64,000 nucleotides of DNA, taken from Oxytricha trifallax (lineage: Eukaryota > Ciliophora > Spirotrichea > Sporadotrichida > Oxytrichidae). Numbering within the stretch: the first letter of the stretch is position 1; the number at the start of each line of letters is the position of its first letter. Below, piece after piece: positions 32,834-46,930 of this stretch. The notes under the pieces were generated by a model, which was given only the letters and a program-made list of their open reading frames with translations, ran no database searches and was not told the origin of the DNA. Location: assembly GCA_000711775.1 (NCBI GenBank), contig ARYC01017270.1, forward strand, positions 39,678 through 103,677. The letters run 5' to 3'. The position numbers were made by a program, and so were the translations under genes.

Positions 32834-35695
32834 AGACAAGGAAGACCTGTTTGGGCTATACATGATGGTCCACCATTTGCGAGTGGTAAACCACATATTG
32901 GTTAGTTCTATAAAAATATTTTTATATCTTAACAAACAAAATGCAAAACAAATATTGTCTAAATGAATTTTGTTATATTTAAATCATTAAAGTAAAAATA
33001 AGTAATTTATATTTAAAATATCATAATTAGCTTTTTAAAACTGGAATTCTCAGTGTAAAAATTAAATAATTTTAATTGAGAAATAGATTTAAATTCTTTT
33101 TGTATAAGAAAAGTTTACTTTATTTTAAAATGTTTGAATTCCAAGTAAATTGTTTGATAAATCATTAAATAAATTATAAATTGTAATCGAATTTTATTTA
33201 TAAATCATTTTAAATAATCAATACTTTAATTATACAACAAAACTTTAAAAGACATAATAAACAGATATAAGCTTTTACAAGGTTATCAAGTGAACTTTAT
33301 CAATGGCTTCGATTGCTATGGCACAACTATAGAAGATCTTGCATTAGCTTAAGATACCGACAAGCAAAATATAAAAGGATTAAATTTAAGAATCAGTAAT
33401 GATCAAATAGAAAAATTCACGAATTCTAGTAAGCAAGAAAAAGATGTCCTCAAAAACAGATAATAATCCAGAATAAATTAAGATAGCATACTTACTTAAA
33501 TGTAAAGCTATTCAAATTGGGGAATAATGTCGGACTGGAGATAATATTACATATAATCAATATAGTGCCTGAGTATGAATCAATCTAAACCCCAAAACCT
33601 TGCTAAAAATCATATTAAATTAGTTTAAGTGGATAAGAAAATTAATTTAAATAAAAATTATTTTTAATCGGCATTTAAAAATAAAAATAATTTCGAAAGT
33701 ATATGAAGATAATTGTATCAAATGATTTTATTGAGTCTTATGATTATTCTTTGCTTTTTTTAAAGTTTTTCTAATTAAATTATTAAAATAATTTTAATAA
33801 TATTATTCATTATAGTTATGATATTTTGAGTTAATTTATTTATCATTTATTTTGGCAGCATTTAAAATATCTTAATATAAATTTACTTAGACTTTTAATT
33901 AATTTATTTAATATACAAAAAATAATTATTAAATTAGCAATAAATTAAATAATCTACTCCATCTTGCTAAAGAGTTATTTTACATATATGATAAATAAGG
34001 AAATTATTCTAATTTATACATATATGGTAAATGTTTCGTAGAAAAATTAATATTTAAATTATGTTTTTTACTATAAAAGAAATTATGTTATAATTACTTA
34101 TCAAATATTTAGAGGTGGTAGAGCAGTCTTCTGGTCCCAAGCATTTTTTATTTACTATTACTGCTGTAATATATAATTTCAATAAATGAAAAATAAATAT
34201 TATTCAAATTGAAAGTAAAATTGTATTAACCGTTTAGATTGTAAAATATAATAATAAATCTATCCATTCTTTTTAACAATCTATCATATCATTCAATATA
34301 AATATTGAAAAATGCAACACATTTATAGAGTATTCTTAAATGCAGAAATAGTCTCACTTGTTGATTCACTCATAATGTGAATAAAAAGTATCTATTATAT
34401 TTTTTTAAAAGTCCATATATCAACCATTTCATAAAAAAAAGAGAACAGCATCCTTCTAAAGTGTATTTTATTGGTATGCAAATAACTATGTTTTATGGAA
34501 GATGTTTGGTAAATTAGCTTTTTCCCAGATATATTATTGAGCAATTTATTCTATTACATTATTCATTCAAATTTATGTTTATAATTTTTATATTCCTTCC
34601 TACACTTGTGTAAATATTACTATTTTGTTAACTTTATTTTCTAATTCAAAGAAACTTTTTTCTTCCAAAATAATAAGTTTTAATAAACGATTTGATAGCT
34701 AAAATTATAATTAAAGTTACTTTAATAAATTATGGATAAGTATCATATAAATAAATTAAATATAAACTAGAAAATAATTGCATTTTTTAAATTAAATTAT
34801 TTGTATTTAATTATTGAGACTATATTATAATAATATCAATTAAGAAGAAGTTTAAGAAATTATTGATTGTTCAATTGTAAAGTTTCAAAATGTTAATTAA
34901 AGTTTTTAGTATTTCAAACAGAACCATGGAAAATTTTGGGGACAAATGTAAGAAATAATAATAATTAACGTGAAAATTATTTAGGCAGTATCAATCCATG
35001 AATCAATTTCTTATGCTTTGTGTTCTTTTATGGATGAGTACTTTATTGTTGCAGAGAAAAGAATTCCAGAACTATAAGTTAGAATTGGTAACTAATGTAT
35101 TTTAAACTTAATTTCTTTAAATTAAACCTTTAATGATTTTTACTGGAGATTAACTCTCTGATATAACTCTTGATCATCCTTTGATTCCAAGACTAGAAGT
35201 GCCAATCGTAATTTATAATGGAATAACCTATTACCAAATTATATAATGTAAAAATATTTTGGAATAAATAACAATTGTAACTTATATATTTTATAATATT
35301 AATTTTTAATTTTTATACCTACACTAAAGTCTAATTTCATTTATTATTAAAACGGTATGATTATATTGAATGATTTAAATTTTTATGGGAAAAATCTTAA
35401 TAAATAGAGGGATATTATACAATAAAAATATTAATATTGATATATTACTAGAATGTTAATTATTATTTACTTTAATTTCACTCTAAAAATATTCTAACAT
35501 TAAAAATTTTAAAAATTAATGCTGTAGCTCCTGGACATGATTTAAATTCTTTGAAAGTGGCAGTAGTAAGTTAACAAAAGTTTTTTTTTAACTTTTATTT
35601 AGTAATATAATAGAATTATTAATTGATGAAAAAGGAAACTTAAAAGAATTTCTTGGAGTTGAATTTTCAAAATTGAATGTGCGAGATAGTAAAAC
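32834..35695 (+). CDS. IARS2: Isoleucyl-tRNA synthetase, plus-strand segments
   Basis: Plus-strand segments: 32,834-32,901 (HDGPPFASGKPHIG, the HIGH-type ATP-binding motif); 33,239-33,590 (KTLKDIINRYKLLQGYQ, then FDCYGTTIEDLAL, later NWGIMSDWR); 34,918-34,947 (TEPWKILGTN); 34,985-35,088 (AVSIHESISY); 35,138-35,246 (FTGDQLSDITLDHP); 35,514-35,565 (AVAPGHD); 35,604-35,695 (LLIDEKGNLKEF). These cover the catalytic N-terminal half and the editing (CP1) domain in protein order. The C-terminal half is on the opposite strand at 28.9-32.5 kb. The gaps are AT-rich IES-like DNA, including about 33,650-34,900 where I see no gene. Confidence 0.85.
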
Positions 35696-35699
35696 AAAT

Positions 35700-36800
35700 A
35701 GTTATGTTCTAAAAATGCATTTATAATTTGTTATCAAAATACATCCTACATCAATAAGTAATATAATGATAACAGTAGACTCATGGTTTATGAGAATTAT
35801 CGCTTATTGTTCCATAGCTAAATTTAAAAAATACTGAGGAAACGCATCTTGATTATATTCATATTAATTAGATTTTGATGCTTATTATATCAATTTAGTT
35901 GAAGAAATCAGTAAGATTTAAACTTTTAACATATATATCTACATAGATGATTTTCATGAATTATATTAAATTAAAGTTGATTTCATCAATTAAATAATTA
36001 AAAATTATTTTATTCCTAATATAATAAATTATAGATTTAACAATTAAAAATGCTAATATATAATCAAAAAGAAAAATTACTTTTATTAGAAAATGTTTAG
36101 AAACCCAGGTTTCATTCCTATAGATAATAATGAAATAAGGGAGATCTAAAACAATTTTTTATATTATCATCTAGTCAAGTAAAAAAATAAAGTATAATCA
36201 ATGCAATTAGTTAAGATCTTAGAAAAATAATCTTTCGAGAACTTTAACATAACTTTAAAATTATTTTTATGTGAAATAGTTTTAAAACTCGATTGGTATG
36301 CTAACTTAAATTACAAAATTAAAATATAAACACCTACATAAGCGTATTGAAAAATTAAAAATTATGGGTTAAGTCTAGCTATTTATCAGTCAAAGCTAAA
36401 TCAAACAACTTCAGGGATTTTGGTAAAGGGATTTATTTTATTATTTACTTTCAATAAAATAAATCCTTTCCTTTAAAACTAATTAATTAATAAAACAAAA
36501 TTAAAGATCTTAAAAATATTCATTAGAAATTGCCAAAATTTTAGCCTAAAATATCCAGGATTTATTAAAATAAAATCCTTATAATAAATATTATTTTGCT
36601 AAGACTAAATTAATTATTATAATATTAGAAGTTTCTAATATTTAAGATATCCAATTGATAATTTTTTATTATTTCTAATCCCATATGAGAATTGTTGTAA
36701 AATGCTGCGATATTATTGGACTAATTACTTATTTAAAAGAAAATGAAATTGGAAAAGTAAGCAAGCAAAAAACCTTTTTGTATTTCATTTTGAAGTCAGT
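35700..36800. other. AT-rich stretch, no clear gene
   Basis: A few short Gln-code frames (for example around 36,060-36,130) have no recognisable motif. They could be small IleRS MDSs or noise. Nothing else seen. Confidence 0.4.
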
Positions 36801-39450
36801 ATGGAGTCAAGAAAAAAATCAAATTTGAAGAAAAAGTCACAGAGGGATCAATCAGCCAAGAGGAGCAGACAACAGAGTCAAGAGTAAGATGATGAGGAGG
36901 ATAACATGTACCTAAGCTATCAGCATTCAAAACCCTTACACTTCTTTTAAATAAGAGATGAAAATACTTATAAATAATTATATTTTTCAATGCTCTATTA
37001 TTTTTTATGTTGCAAACGAATAAATATTTATTTTCATTTTACTACTTAATTGCAGTAAAAAATTTATTGGTGTACAATCAAATCTATATATTTAAACATT
37101 TGTTTTCTTTCAACTTTAAACAAGCAAACAAGCATATCTAAGTAAATATAATTACAAATTTACATTATATTAACATTAAATATGTTATGTTAATTTCTGT
37201 ATTTGAACAAACTTCGCATGTTTTTCAATTGATGATTACAAATAGTTGAAAAGCTTAATTACAAAAATTATATCCTTAAATTAATTCAGGAAAAAGAACC
37301 TAAAGAATAGCAATAAATTAAAAAACATAGTAACTAATAAAATGTTAAAACAAAATTTACTTTAAAATATTTTTAATTATCTTTATTTGATAATATTGTT
37401 AATTCAATTTTAAAATTCCAAAGATGTAAGTTTATATTTTATCATAAAAATTTAATTCATTACATTAAGATATTATATTCCTCGTCACAAGCTTACTCCT
37501 AGTTTCAGTAGAGATATGGCTAAACTCAAAAGCACCAATTTGTTGGAAAGAGAGAACATCAGATGAGATAGAATCACCACTAGCAAGTAGCATCCAACAA
37601 ACAACAGAGTTCATTCAACCAAAGATACTCAAAGAGCCCTATGGGGAAGATGCCCAACAACAAACATCAGTAGTAGATGTTTGACTAAGAAATTACTTTA
37701 CTAAAATCTTATTTTATTAAATATAAGAATTTAAAATTTATATCACTATAAAATATTTACTAAGGCTTTTAAGATTTTATGTAGCACTATTATTTTATTG
37801 AAAAATAAAATAATATTTTTCCAGTTCATAAATTTTTGTCAAATTTATGATTAAATAAGAAATGTAGGATAACTTTGAAAGTCAAGAAGATTCTTGGAAG
37901 AAGTTTGGTCACAGCATTCATCAAATGTATGGTAACAGCGACATGTTTTTCAAACTCATTTTATTAATATAAATATATTTATACTGATTTAAACCCTAGA
38001 AGGTGGTATTCAAGAATACCAACAACTATGGAGTAGGCTCTACAAGAGAAAATACACAATTTTAATAAATTAATAACTCAATAAAAATATTTTATATTAG
38101 AGAGAGTCAAGCAGCGAAAAACTCAATGAACTTTTCCTAGTGCAACCAGTTTCCTATGTAGCAACAGAAAAAGTAAGTCAGATTTCAGCAGTAGAAAAGT
38201 ATTTTTACTAATAAAATTTTTTAAAAAATAATAAACATATCATTTTTATATTCCACTATTTAATTATAGTTTAATTCTATATATATTAAATGATAAAATA
38301 TAAATTTACTAGATTATGAAATTATTGTTTTTCCTTATCTAAATTGCGCATTTTGATTTATTTCGATTACATTAAAATAACATTTTTCTAAACATATTTT
38401 ACTTATATATTATATTGTTAAAATGTATTATTTTATTAATTTTATAATACTTGCAAGGGATGTGGACTGATGTAAGTTGTTAGATAAAATAGTGATGAGG
38501 ATGGGTCAGAAGACCAAGATTGTATTATTGATTAGGACAACTCTGGTTAACTACCTCATTTCTAGCAATCTACTAAGTTTCAAGGAAGAAATCAGTTTGC
38601 AATGAATGGAAATTAATTGATTATTTACATTTTCAATATGTTTATTTAAGCATTATTATTTTTAATTCGTAGATGCAAGTCAAGAAGAAGTACTTTAATT
38701 CTGCTAGTCATACTAAAGGATAGGATTCACAAAACTGTGGAATAAACTTTAATGAAAACTTTTTGAGTAATAAGAGTGGCAATCAAACTTAAAGAGTTGA
38801 TTTTGGTAAATTTGGGAGCTAAGTATAGCAACAGAATGTGAAATATTCTAATCAGCAGCAGTAGAAACAAATAAAGTTATAATTTATAAATATTTAAGTG
38901 TTATTTAATACCTTAAAAGCAATTGAAACATGATGAAGTATGTCTGAACTAATTTGCTTATTAAATAATTTTGAATTTATAATTTTATAATCTAATATTA
39001 AGTAATATTTTGCGCTAATGCATGTGATTACTAAGACCTATAAAATTTTGAAATCAAGATGTGTAGCATTTCAAGTAGGTCATCACAGACTGCAGCCTAA
39101 ATATTCTTGTAGATTGATAAAAGGAAAGAAGATTTATATAATTACCAATTTATATATTAAAAAGAGCAAGATTCGAGGCCTTTTAAGTCAGTTGAAGACT
39201 TAAATGAATCCCGAGATCCTATCTATGTTCTCCTCGTCATATATTAATTAATTTTATCATTTAAAATATTCATTCAAGAACCATTGGAATTTGGAGTAGG
39301 AGAAGCTAGAAGATTTATATTATATTATAATTATATCTTAAAAACGATTCAGATGACTCAGACTACTTTGAAGATGATGATGAAATTCTTAGTGGAAGCA
39401 ATGCTAGTGAAGAAGAAGGATAAATTTAAATAAAAGATTTCGAGGAATCT
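36801..39450 (+). CDS. Low-complexity basic/acidic and N/Q-rich protein, segmented
   Basis: Start candidate ATG at 36,801 (MESRKKSNLKKKSQRDQ), a basic then acidic N-terminus. Further plus-strand coding-like islands are 37,486-37,682, 37,861-37,945 (NFESQEDSWKKFGHSIHQ), 38,000-38,065 (GGIQEYQQLWSRLYKRK), 38,101-38,190, 38,480-38,625, 38,670-38,890 (S/N/Q-rich), 39,165-39,230 and 39,276-39,450 (DSDDSDYFEDDDEILSGS). The islands are denser in GC and free of TGA in one frame, and the intervals are AT-rich, so this looks like one or two genes in many MDSs. I do not recognise the family, and the joins were not resolved. Confidence 0.5.
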
Positions 39451-39692
39451 TATTGTAAATCTTGTATTTTAATTTATAATATTGATACTTTATTAATTAA
39501 AAATAAATTAGAAAAAAACATTCAAAATATTTATTGATAGTTTAAAATATTTATTCAATTCTAAATGGTGAAGTATTTAAATACACAAATTCTAGTTTTT
39601 TAAAGATTAAAATTGATAATAAATCAATCAATTTACAAAAAAACTAAGAGAAATAAATTGTCTTTTATAAAATATATTTTTAAAGTTGAATT

Positions 39693-40093
39693 ATTGTAGG
39701 AATACATTAGATTTGGTAAAATAAATAATAAATTGAATTAATAAATTTTTCGCAGTTAATTTCTGGAAACCTAGAATATATGATACTTTTTCGATAGAGA
39801 ATTCAAAATTAGCATGACTTAATATTGGCGGTACCCCTCTATCGCATCCCTGGAGAGATACAACTCGATTTTAGTTTGAAAAATTAAAATCAACCAATTA
39901 AATCACTAAAAACTATAATCGAGTTGTATCTCTCCAGGGATGCGATAGAGGGGTACCGCCAATATTAAGTCCTGCTAATTTTGAATTCTCTATCGAAAAA
40001 GTATCATATATTCTAGGTTTCCAGAAATTAACTGCGAAAAATTTATTAATTTAATTATAATTTATTTTCCCAAATCTAATGTATTCCTTCAAT
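39693..40093. mobile_element. Long-hairpin (foldback) element, copy 2
   Basis: A 401-bp inverted repeat with arms of about 185 bp. The ends begin ATTGTAGGAATACATT and close with a near-complement. The internal GC-rich core at about 39,828-39,857 (GCGGTACCCC...CTGGAGAG) and its inverse match the element at 577-994. Outside the core and tips the two copies differ, so each copy has kept its own two arms alike while drifting from the other copy. Confidence 0.88.
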
Positions 40094-43014
40094 ATTATAT
40101 GGAGCATTTAAAATAATCGAATATTTGAATTAGACAAATATTAATAGAAAAAATATAGGCAAAATTGTTTCCAAAATAAATTAATTGTTATATTCTTTTA
40201 TTTAATATAAAATGACCTTCTTTAAAAAGCTGTATACAATAAATTAACATTTATGATTAAGGTTTATTTTTAATGAATCACAAAATACTTTTAAAAATAA
40301 TATAATATGATTAAAAAGATTTTGCTGCTTACTTATGATAATAATTTTAAATCGTTTTTATAAACAATATAATGAATGAAGTATTCAATTTAAAATAAGG
40401 AAGAGATTCAAATTACTGGTTTGTTAATTTTTTAATATAAAAGTTAATGTGTATTAAAAATAATTTGTTTATTTTTATATTTATTTTTTGTTCTCTGTTA
40501 GGCAAATATCGTAAACACTTAAGAAATTTCAAAAATAAGTGTAAACTTATCTTTAAATTATATTACATCCTAATCAATTTATAAATAGAACTTGAATTTT
40601 GGATAAATAAGACAAAATGGTAATTTAGAAAATGAATGCAGAATAAAAATTAGAGTTTAAATATTTCGAAATATAATTATTTCTAAAAATATACGACTAT
40701 ATTTTGAATTTTATGACTGAAAGTAGCTTTTGCCTTGTTATAAACAATTTATTTAAAACAAAATAATTAAAAGTGTTTTTGGACATGAAATTTCCTACTC
40801 AAAAAGTAATTAATGTTATATTAAAATTGTTTGTCTATAATACTAAATAATTCTTTGAAAATTAATGAATAATGATAAATCGATAAATAGCTTAGCAAAC
40901 TAAATAGTCTAACTCAATTAAAATTAAATTAATAAAATAGGATAGGACTCTGAAGATCAACATGAGTAAGACCCTGATATCTGCGCTAAACCAAGAAAAC
41001 TTCATCCAACTAAATTATTACGTTTTTATATTTTAAAATATAAAATTCAAGTCACAAATATATTTGTATTTCATTTATTATAAAATAAAGTTTATATTCT
41101 ATACAGTAATTTTATAAACTGAAAATTGAAATATTATTATGAGATAATTTTTATCAATAACTTATTTTACTATTAAATAGTTGAAAAAAAATGTTATTTT
41201 TAAATTTTAATTTATTAATTAATGTTATTATTTTAAGATTTTAATAATTTAAAACTAACATGAAAACCTCAGCAAGTTATTTGCAATTTTTTAATAAATA
41301 TAAAAATTATATTGAGCAAGCCAGCATAATAAATAAAAAGATTCTCATTGAAATAAAAAAAAATATTCCTATTGAATAAAAATATGGAATTATTTACTTA
41401 ATAGAAATTGAATAAATACATTATAGAATTATAGAGGCATTTTTAATCCGATATAAGTTGACAAATCTTTGAAAAGTTATTTTCGTAATCAATTAATCTA
41501 TTTTTAAAACATTTTTTAATTGAATTTTTGCAAAAATTTTATAAAGAATAAATTTGCTTTATAAATATATTTACAAACTTAACTTTTTTATTTAATCAAA
41601 AATGTATAAATAGAGAATTAAATTTTTATAGAAAATAAGTTAAATATATGAATTGGCAGAAATTTCAAATGACTTGTTGCAAAATTAATTTTTAAAGATT
41701 ATCTAAAGAAAAGTATACTAATAAACCATCATCGTATGACTATAAACCCCAAATAAAAACTGTTATAATTATTTTTTTATCGAGGTTAAGTGTAAATCTT
41801 CAGCTTTAAGAGCTTGAGATGAAAAAAGTAGTAAGTTTATAAAGAGAAAAGGAATCCAATATCAATAATACTTTATTAATGAGATGATCAAAATTTTTAA
41901 AATAAACTTTCACTTTTCTTAAATTTATAATTCATTATTAATAGCTTTAATTATTTTGATTGCAATCTATGTAAGAAAGAGTAAATAAACCTAAATTTAT
42001 GAATAGTGCAATAGAATTGAAGTTCTGTAAATTTTTTACTTGATTATAACTATAAATAGTAACTATAGCACTCTCAATCTCAAATCTATAAAGAAAATTT
42101 ACTCTATAAGGTTCCAATATTTTTTATCACGCTAATATGTAATTATTACCCTAAGATCAAACAAAATACCTAAAAATAATTACACAAATATAATTATAGA
42201 TAGGTATTAGTGATTTTAATGTATAAAATTATTGCTCAAATTATATAATTTTATTTTTGTTTTTACTCAAAAAGAATACATCCTTTGCCAGTAACGAATT
42301 AATATATTAATATACCATTTCTTCTATGATCATATTCTTTTTATATACTACTAAAACATAAAGTTTATTATTAATTAAGAGTTTCATACTTGATAAAAAT
42401 ATCATTAAAGCTTCAAAGATTGATGTTTCATGGTTGGTTATGATAGATATTTAAAAATTATTAATTTTCAAAAATTCTGAATGTAAAATTAAAATATAAT
42501 TTAATAAAAACTTATATTTCAATCTCTCATTTTTTCTTCATCATGCTGGCTTGATTAATTTAATTCGATCTTTAATAGTTATATAAATAAATTAGTTTTA
42601 TAAAGTCATTATGCAAGTATTATATCAATTAAAATTAAAACTCATTTATATTTAGTGATTAATTATGCATACAAAAAATTGCTATAAAAATATGAATTCA
42701 TATGTTAATAAAAATAATTTGAGACCAAGTAAAAACTTGACTAAAAAATGTAAGTCCTTAAAAGACTTAATTTATATTTAAAGGGAATTTGAGGAGTCAC
42801 TCTTCTAAAACATTAATCCTTTAAAAAAGTTATTTAGTAAATGTTCCTATCAAAACCCGTACCCAATCCATAAAATCCCCTATTTCATTTGAAATTTTTA
42901 ATTCGCACCGTCTGAATCAATTTCTTTCATGACATCTCGAAATCATTTAGTGATAATTTTATAAATAGGTTATCAAAAACTTTTGAATATTTATTCTTTG
43001 TTTATAAAGACATT
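40094..43014. other. AT-rich germline-limited stretch with one small coding-like island
   Basis: About 2.9 kb with no recognisable gene. The exception is 40,944-41,020, which reads DSEDQHEQDPDICAKPRKLH in one TGA-free frame with balanced base composition. It may be a stray MDS of the acidic protein to its left. Confidence 0.4.
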
Positions 43015-43269
43015 CAAAACCCCAAAACCCCTTCAGTAGTTTGATTGAGTTTTTTATTTATAATAGTAGACTATAAGTGCATACTTTATTATGATTTTAA
43101 TAGGGTTTATGCAGGGGAGAAGGGTTTAAATTTTAGTAAATTAAGAGAATAAATGCAAGGTTTGGGGTCAGTTTATGACAGTGAGTATATATATTTACGA
43201 TTTATGTTGGGTTATGGATGTAATGAATATAGTGATCAGCACAGACCTATTTTAAATTACACTTCTAAG

Positions 43270-44163
43270 CAAGACTGCCAAACAAATCTCCTGCTACTGC
43301 AAGGTCTCACTGCTTAATAGCCTTGCTGAAAAAATAGCAACTTAGTTTTAAGTGTAAGAGACCTTTAAAATTATTATAGCATCATACTTATTATCTTATT
43401 AATGATAAGATTTTGAAATACTGGAGTTATTTCTCTCATTCAAAGAGAGCTGTGATGTTCCATCGCCATTTTCCTGAGCTACATATCTCTGCATAGTCCA
43501 TAGCTAACATACATAAAAAGATTTGTATATCTTACAAGACAGTCAATTTTATAAGGATATTTTAAATTATATATTCGATTAAATGCAGAGGTCTTAAGAG
43601 CATAATATAAAGTTCATACACGCTGATGAAGCAGTATTCACATTCACTACGTTTAAATTGTGGTATTGGGATAAGAGGTACACCATTATAGAAGTTTTTG
43701 ATCAAAATGTTTAGGGTATAAACTCATGTAATCCTTGGTGGAATCAGTGAAGATAGTAGGCTAGAGACTTATGTTATCCACCCTTGCTCTATAAAGGCTG
43801 AATAATATATATATTTTGCAATAGCTCTGAGATAAGTATCCTGTCTAAGAGATCATCAAGATTTTTTATATCTTATCAGTTCATAAAACTAAAGAATCAA
43901 AGAGGGAATACGAAAGGCTATACATAACATCTATGTTTAATGTTCTTTATAGCCCTCAGCTCAAATGGATTTCAGCTATATTGGGCCTATTGAAAGGCCA
44001 GTCCAAGAAACTTCTGCTCTATTATTTGATGCAAGATCAGAAGATAGATACAGTAGATTTTATTAAGTTTTCTGATAAGAGAGTAAGCGATGATAAAGCT
44101 AAAGTATGTGCAAGAGAAGGGAGATTTTGTGTTTATAAATAAGTATTAGATTTAAATTAATGA
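43270..44163 (+). pseudogene. TBE 42-kDa DDE transposase, degenerate
   Basis: Frames switch several times. Recognisable pieces are IHADEAVFTFTTFKLWYW (region of the first catalytic Asp), KTKESKREYERLY, and SPQLKWISAILGLLKGQ, ending at TGA 44,161-44,163. The motif normally holding the second Asp is shortened, reading FYILSVHKT at about 43,865-43,890. The position of the third acidic residue reads Ser-Ala after LKWI. These losses and the frameshifts suggest the enzyme is inactive. TBE transposases act in trans during genome rearrangement in Oxytricha. Confidence 0.82.
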
Positions 44164-44165
44164 AT

Positions 44166-45010
44166 AAGCTCACATAATAAATTTGCCCGGAAAGGATTTG
44201 ACTTCTCTTTTTTTCTTCCGGGTTTTTTGGGCCTATATTTCTTCTCTTAGTGTCAGCTCCTGCATTTATGTTCCTCTCGTCTGGCTTTTTTTAATTTTTG
44301 AAGAGTCTCTTCCTCAATTCATGCTTTACTTAAGACTTTCTCTCTCTCTGTTAAATTTTCTGCACTCTTTCATCAAGTATATATCAGTTCAAGGTTTTTC
44401 TATAAAGTAGAACGGTAAGCTTACTTGAAATGAATGGATGCTTCTGCAGGTCCTACAATCAGGATTTACTAATTTTAATTGCCTACTTCTCTTTATCTTT
44501 AGAAGAGATGCTGTAGAGTTTTTTGTGAGCTTCTTAAAAAACTTCATTTAAATACTCTGGTTTTAGAGTTCAGACAACTTCAAAGAAGAAGTTTATCTCT
44601 GGTAACTTGTTTGAGATTTGCAATTTTGATGGTAAGTAGAGACCAACATCTGGATCACTCATAGCAACATCTTAGATTTTTGGCACTGAGATCTCAGGGT
44701 AATTAGTTATCTTTATCATCTTTTTTCTTTGGTCTTAAAAGCTTTTTTCTCTTATTTAGTAAGGCTTTAAAGAATGAGATTTTGTTCCTTCCTGAGTTGG
44801 CAAGAACAATCTAACTATGAATAATATATTAGTATTTGATAAAAGCTTACCTTGGTAAACCAAGTACCTATAGAGGTCCTCTTTACTTCGATATTTCCCT
44901 ATTAAATCTTGAGATTAAATTCTCTTCATTGCATCTATCATAGACTCTATCTTGCTTTCTCTTTCTAGAAATGTTATTGAAATTTAAAATTATGGATATC
45001 CATTCTGAGT
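44166..45010 (-). pseudogene. TBE 22-kDa ORF, degenerate
   Basis: The minus strand reads ESMIDAMKRIQSQDLIGKYR, then KEDLYRYLVYQ, a GT-AG intron at 44,815-44,850 (36 bp), then LFLPTQEGTKSH, VPKIQDVAMSDPDVGLYLP and later PEYLNEVFQEAHKKLY. It has at least one internal TGA (after FFFEVV) and frame slips. Its function is unknown in TBE elements. The ORF at 60,360-61,132 resembles it. The plus-strand ORF at 44,183-44,410 is an antisense shadow. Confidence 0.7.
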
Positions 45011-45699
45011 TTAATAAAATCTTACTAATAAATAGGGAGGAACTTATGGGGGTCTACCTTGAAAAGATATGAGGAGAAGCATTGAAAAACTTGCTCCAAG
45101 ATTCAAAGCTGACTTCCATTTTTATCAAACTTTCTCCATTAAATTGGTCCTAACAATAATTAATTTAGTAAGTTGGAGCTCCTAATTTACTAAGAAATTA
45201 ATTAGGAGATTAAATTAAAGTTCAAAACTGCATCAAGTGGTACATTAAAAAAAAATTATAAAAAAATCCCCTCCTAAATTTACAAGAACAGCTCTAGAAG
45301 CACCTATCATCTCAAAACTTAATTAGGTTCATATTAATGTATTAAATGGATGAATTATTATATATATTATCCCTAAAGAATAGAAAGAAAAAACAATTGT
45401 CTTTCACTCTACTATCAGTAGATTTACAAGTCTTAAGACTTTGGTCTTATTTGTGTATACATTTAGAAATTAATTACTTATATTTTTATTTAAAGAATTT
45501 AAAAATTGAGCGGCAACCTACTTAGAAAAGCTGCATTGCTTGGAATAAGCCAGGAAAAACTTTTATTCATAAATTTAAAAAAAAGTTGAGACTTGCGATA
45601 TCTCCACCCAATATGAGCTTGAGATTCTTGTACCTTAGTTCTCCAACTTTTAATAGCAGTTCAATTATTAAATAGAGATTATGAGTTAAGAAATTTAGT

Positions 45700-46930
45700 G
45701 GGAAGCCCCAATAAAAATGGATGAAAGTGAAAGAAGAAAGGTAGAACATTTTTGTGAAGTGTGTGAAAATAATTTCACCTATAAATCTGCTATTAAACGC
45801 ATATTTATAGCAGCAATCAAAAAAGTCCAAGCTTTTTCTTAAAAACGATAAGATTTATAGAAAATACTTCAGTGTAATAAAATTATAGTCACTCAAGATA
45901 TCTAAAAGTTCACCTTGAAAAACATCATGGCAAATAATTTGAATTTTTAGATCCTGATATCGATGATGTCTTCCTTTAAAATAAGAAAACCAAGAGACCC
46001 CTTAGAGTCACTGGAGAAACATGTTAAGAGAGAGAATAAGCACATCAAAGCAGTGAGATCCCTCCCTGCCTCTGAGATTTTAAAAATCACTCTTAAGATT
46101 TAAGCTATGAAGTTACCAATATTGAATATAATTGATCTTAAAGAGTGCTCTTATTCTAGAGGACAAGTTTGATAAAAAGATTATAATTGAAAAGCAGTTT
46201 AGATACAAGATATATTCATTCAACTACTTCAGATGTGATGACAAGTTTCAAATGGAATTTGTCAAGAAATATCATGTACTAACTAAGGCAAGAAGTTAAG
46301 ATATCAGGTATATAATTTAGCTTGATGCAATTTCTCTTGGTCAAACTCATTTAGCTTTTTGCCAACCTCTCTAGCAAATGACATTGAAAGATTGTATTTT
46401 AAATAAAAGGATTCCAAAGTAGCTCAATCTTATTCTTACAAATGTTTGCCAAGGCATTAAAGAGTTGCACTCTTTATGTTATAAGAACAGAGATTTAAAG
46501 CCTGAAAATATAATGCTCAATTTTAATCACCTCTCAGAGTAGTAATAATAGATTTCAATAGGTCATAGAGAGTTGAGGCTTCAAGATTTGGCAAAATCCT
46601 AGGTACTCAAGGATTCTTTGATTCTTTCCTGAGAGAAAAGTCTGGATATATGGAGATATCAAATAGGATATTTGGGCTCTTGCAGCAATAATTATTGAAT
46701 GCGACATGAAATGAATACTATAACTGTAAGGAGAGAAAGATTCAAAGCAAAGAATACAGCAGTATCAAGATAGGAATAAGACCAAAGGAGGAAAAATAAT
46801 AGATATGGTCGATCAGATAATCTTAACACCAAACCATAGAGCAGAACAAACAATAGACTAAAAGAAAAATTGGATAGGAAATATCAAATATAGAAAGTTA
46901 ACACATGATGTCAAGGAACTGTTTGAATAA
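45700..46930 (+). pseudogene. TBE 57-kDa zinc-finger/kinase ORF, degenerate
   Basis: Recognisable pieces are a C2H2-type start (EHFCEVCENNFTYKSAIKR), a second finger half (SHSRYLKVHLEKHHG) and a protein-kinase catalytic-loop motif at about 46,467-46,530 (HSLCYKNRDLKPENIML). The frame is broken repeatedly by TGA and indels. The zinc-finger/kinase combination is the known TBE 57-kDa architecture. Confidence 0.75.

Noticed and set aside
44183..44410. Hydrophobic plus-strand ORF inside the TBE element
   Set aside because: Antisense shadow of the charged C-terminal part of the TBE 22-kDa ORF.
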